Assembly (NCBI GenBank): GCA_025057735.1
Contig: JANWUU010000002.1
Location: forward strand, 1-6,539
DNA length: 6,539 nt
Origin: Burkholderiaceae bacterium
GTDB taxonomy: Bacteria > Pseudomonadota > Gammaproteobacteria > Burkholderiales > Burkholderiaceae
Reading direction: 5' to 3'
Shown one piece after another: positions 5,678-6,539 of the stretch. A model generated the notes under the pieces. The model was given only the letters and a program-made list of their open reading frames with translations, made no database searches and was not told the origin of the DNA. The number at the start of each line of letters is the position of its first letter. Position 1 is the stretch's first letter. The translations under genes were made by a program, and so were the position numbers.

Positions 5678-6539
5678 TCACGCTTGGTGTATTGCCGCGC
5701 CGCGCAAAGGCGCCGCCTTGGCCGCGGTCAGCGAGCCCTGCAGCCGCGTCAGGGCCTCGCGCAGCTCGCGGTTCTCCCGCTCCAGCGCAAGCGCCCAGCT
5801 GGCCAGCCCGAACCGCCGCACGTCCACCAGCGCCCAAAACTTGCCGGGTGCGCGTTCGAACTCGCCCAGGTTGTTTAACGCGGCCGCACACTGGCTGGCC
5901 ATATCCGCAACCTCGGCAAGCTCGCTAAAACCAAAGCTCAGGGGCGCCTGCGGCGCGCCGATCGCTTCACGGTCGTCGGCGTGTAGCGCGGCGCGGGCTG
6001 CCTCGATGGCTGCCTGCAGCGACCTGCGCGCGGTCTCCTGCTGGCCATCGACCAGCGCCAAGATGGCCCGCCAGAAGCCGGCGGCCACCGTCTTCGTGGC
6101 CAACAGCGGGCTGAAGGCGAGCGCGTCGCGCGAGGCGACCGCCGCGAACCAGTGTTGCGCGCGTTGCCGATCTCCCAGCGACAACATCAACAGCGCGACG
6201 GCGTAGCCTAACGAGATTTGCCAGCGTTGAACGTGCGGATTGGCGCTTTCTGCGACGAGATAACCCTCGGCCACAGTCAGCAGATCGTTCGCGAACGCAC
6301 CGCGGCTCGGATCGTTCAGTAGGCTGTAGGCAAGCACGGTGGCGGCGGCACCGAAATCGGCACTGTCAGGCCGCGCGGTGGACAGCACGTCCAGCGCAAG
6401 CTGCCGCAGCTGCTTGGGGTCGCTGAGACGTTCGCCCATTTGCACGAGGGGCCGATACAGCCACGGGTTGTCGTAATGTCGGCCGAAGTCAGCAACGGCC
6501 GCACCGGCCCGCACTGATGCACCGAAGGCGGGATGTTCG
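5678..6539 (-). CDS. C-terminal part of an unidentified helical protein, possibly a flagellin-modification enzyme (runs off right edge)
   Basis: The frame is open to the right edge and ends at the stop at 5678, giving about 286 visible residues; the true start is outside the window (a GTG at 6514 is just an internal codon). The visible part is almost all alpha-helix with a repeat-like look, for example VLSTARPDSADFGAAATVLA, ALLMLSLGDRQRAQHWFAAV, and FSELAEVADMASQCAAALNN. This suggests a TPR-like or similar scaffold. Near the end, LERENRELREALTRLQGSL looks like a short coiled coil. The segment HYDNPWLYRPLVQMGERLSD is distinctive, and I have a weak recollection of similar stretches in C-terminal regions of methyltransferases or glycosyltransferases of flagellin-glycosylation loci. 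I cannot confirm that. Its place directly before the flaG promoter, where a flagellin gene or modification genes often lie, is consistent. No catalytic motif is visible. Confidence 0.75.
   Translation of the reverse strand, partial: EHPAFGASVRAGAAVADFGRHYDNPWLYRPLVQMGERLSDPKQLRQLALDVLSTARPDSADFGAAATVLAYSLLNDPSRGAFANDLLTVAEGYLVAESANPHVQRWQISLGYAVALLMLSLGDRQRAQHWFAAVASRDALAFSPLLATKTVAAGFWRAILALVDGQQETARRSLQAAIEAARAALHADDREAIGAPQAPLSFGFSELAEVADMASQCAAALNNLGEFERAPGKFWALVDVRRFGLASWALALERENRELREALTRLQGSLTAAKAAPLRGAAIHQA

Overview
The window is a flagellar locus from a GC-rich, Gram-negative, motile bacterium. A betaproteobacterium is my best guess, with a gammaproteobacterium possible. The basis is the gene set and order (flaG, fliD, fliS, fliT, a fliK-like gene, a stand-alone FlhB C-terminal homologue and a YcgR/PilZ brake) and FliA-type promoters. 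This is inference; there is no rRNA or other marker in the window. I see no mobile elements, tRNAs, rRNAs or CRISPR arrays.

Layout from left to right. Positions 1-345 (minus strand) hold the first 115 codons of flhB, the inner-membrane export-gate subunit; the gene runs off the left edge. Positions 346-559 are a divergent intergenic region with two back-to-back matches to the sigma-28 (FliA) promoter consensus: one fires left into flhB, the other right into an unrecognised 143-residue gene at 560-991 (plus strand). That gene converges on the end of a tightly packed minus-strand operon. Read in the direction of transcription (right to left) the operon is flaG (5566-5213), fliD (5197-3851), fliS (3758-3321), fliT (3304-2960), fliK-like (2957-2100), flhB-C-like (2103-1798) and ycgR-like (1807-1043). 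Most joints are overlaps or gaps under 20 bp; the exception is 92 bp between fliD and fliS. A third sigma-28 match sits directly before flaG. At the right edge (5678-6539, minus strand) is the 3' part of an alpha-helical protein I cannot firmly name.

How the genes fit together: FliD caps the filament, FliS chaperones flagellin, FliT chaperones FliD, and FlaG affects filament properties. FlhB and FliK domains together control the switch of export substrate from hook to filament proteins. YcgR-type proteins slow the motor when c-di-GMP is high. The locus therefore combines late filament assembly with export switching and braking, apparently under one late sigma factor.

Most worth a second look: (1) the unrecognised gene at 560-991, which has its own sigma-28 promoter match; (2) adjacent, translationally coupled genes encoding a FliK-type C-terminal domain and a FlhB-type C-terminal domain that lacks the NPTH autocleavage motif; (3) a sigma-28-type promoter in front of flhB, a gene normally expressed earlier than the FliA class.
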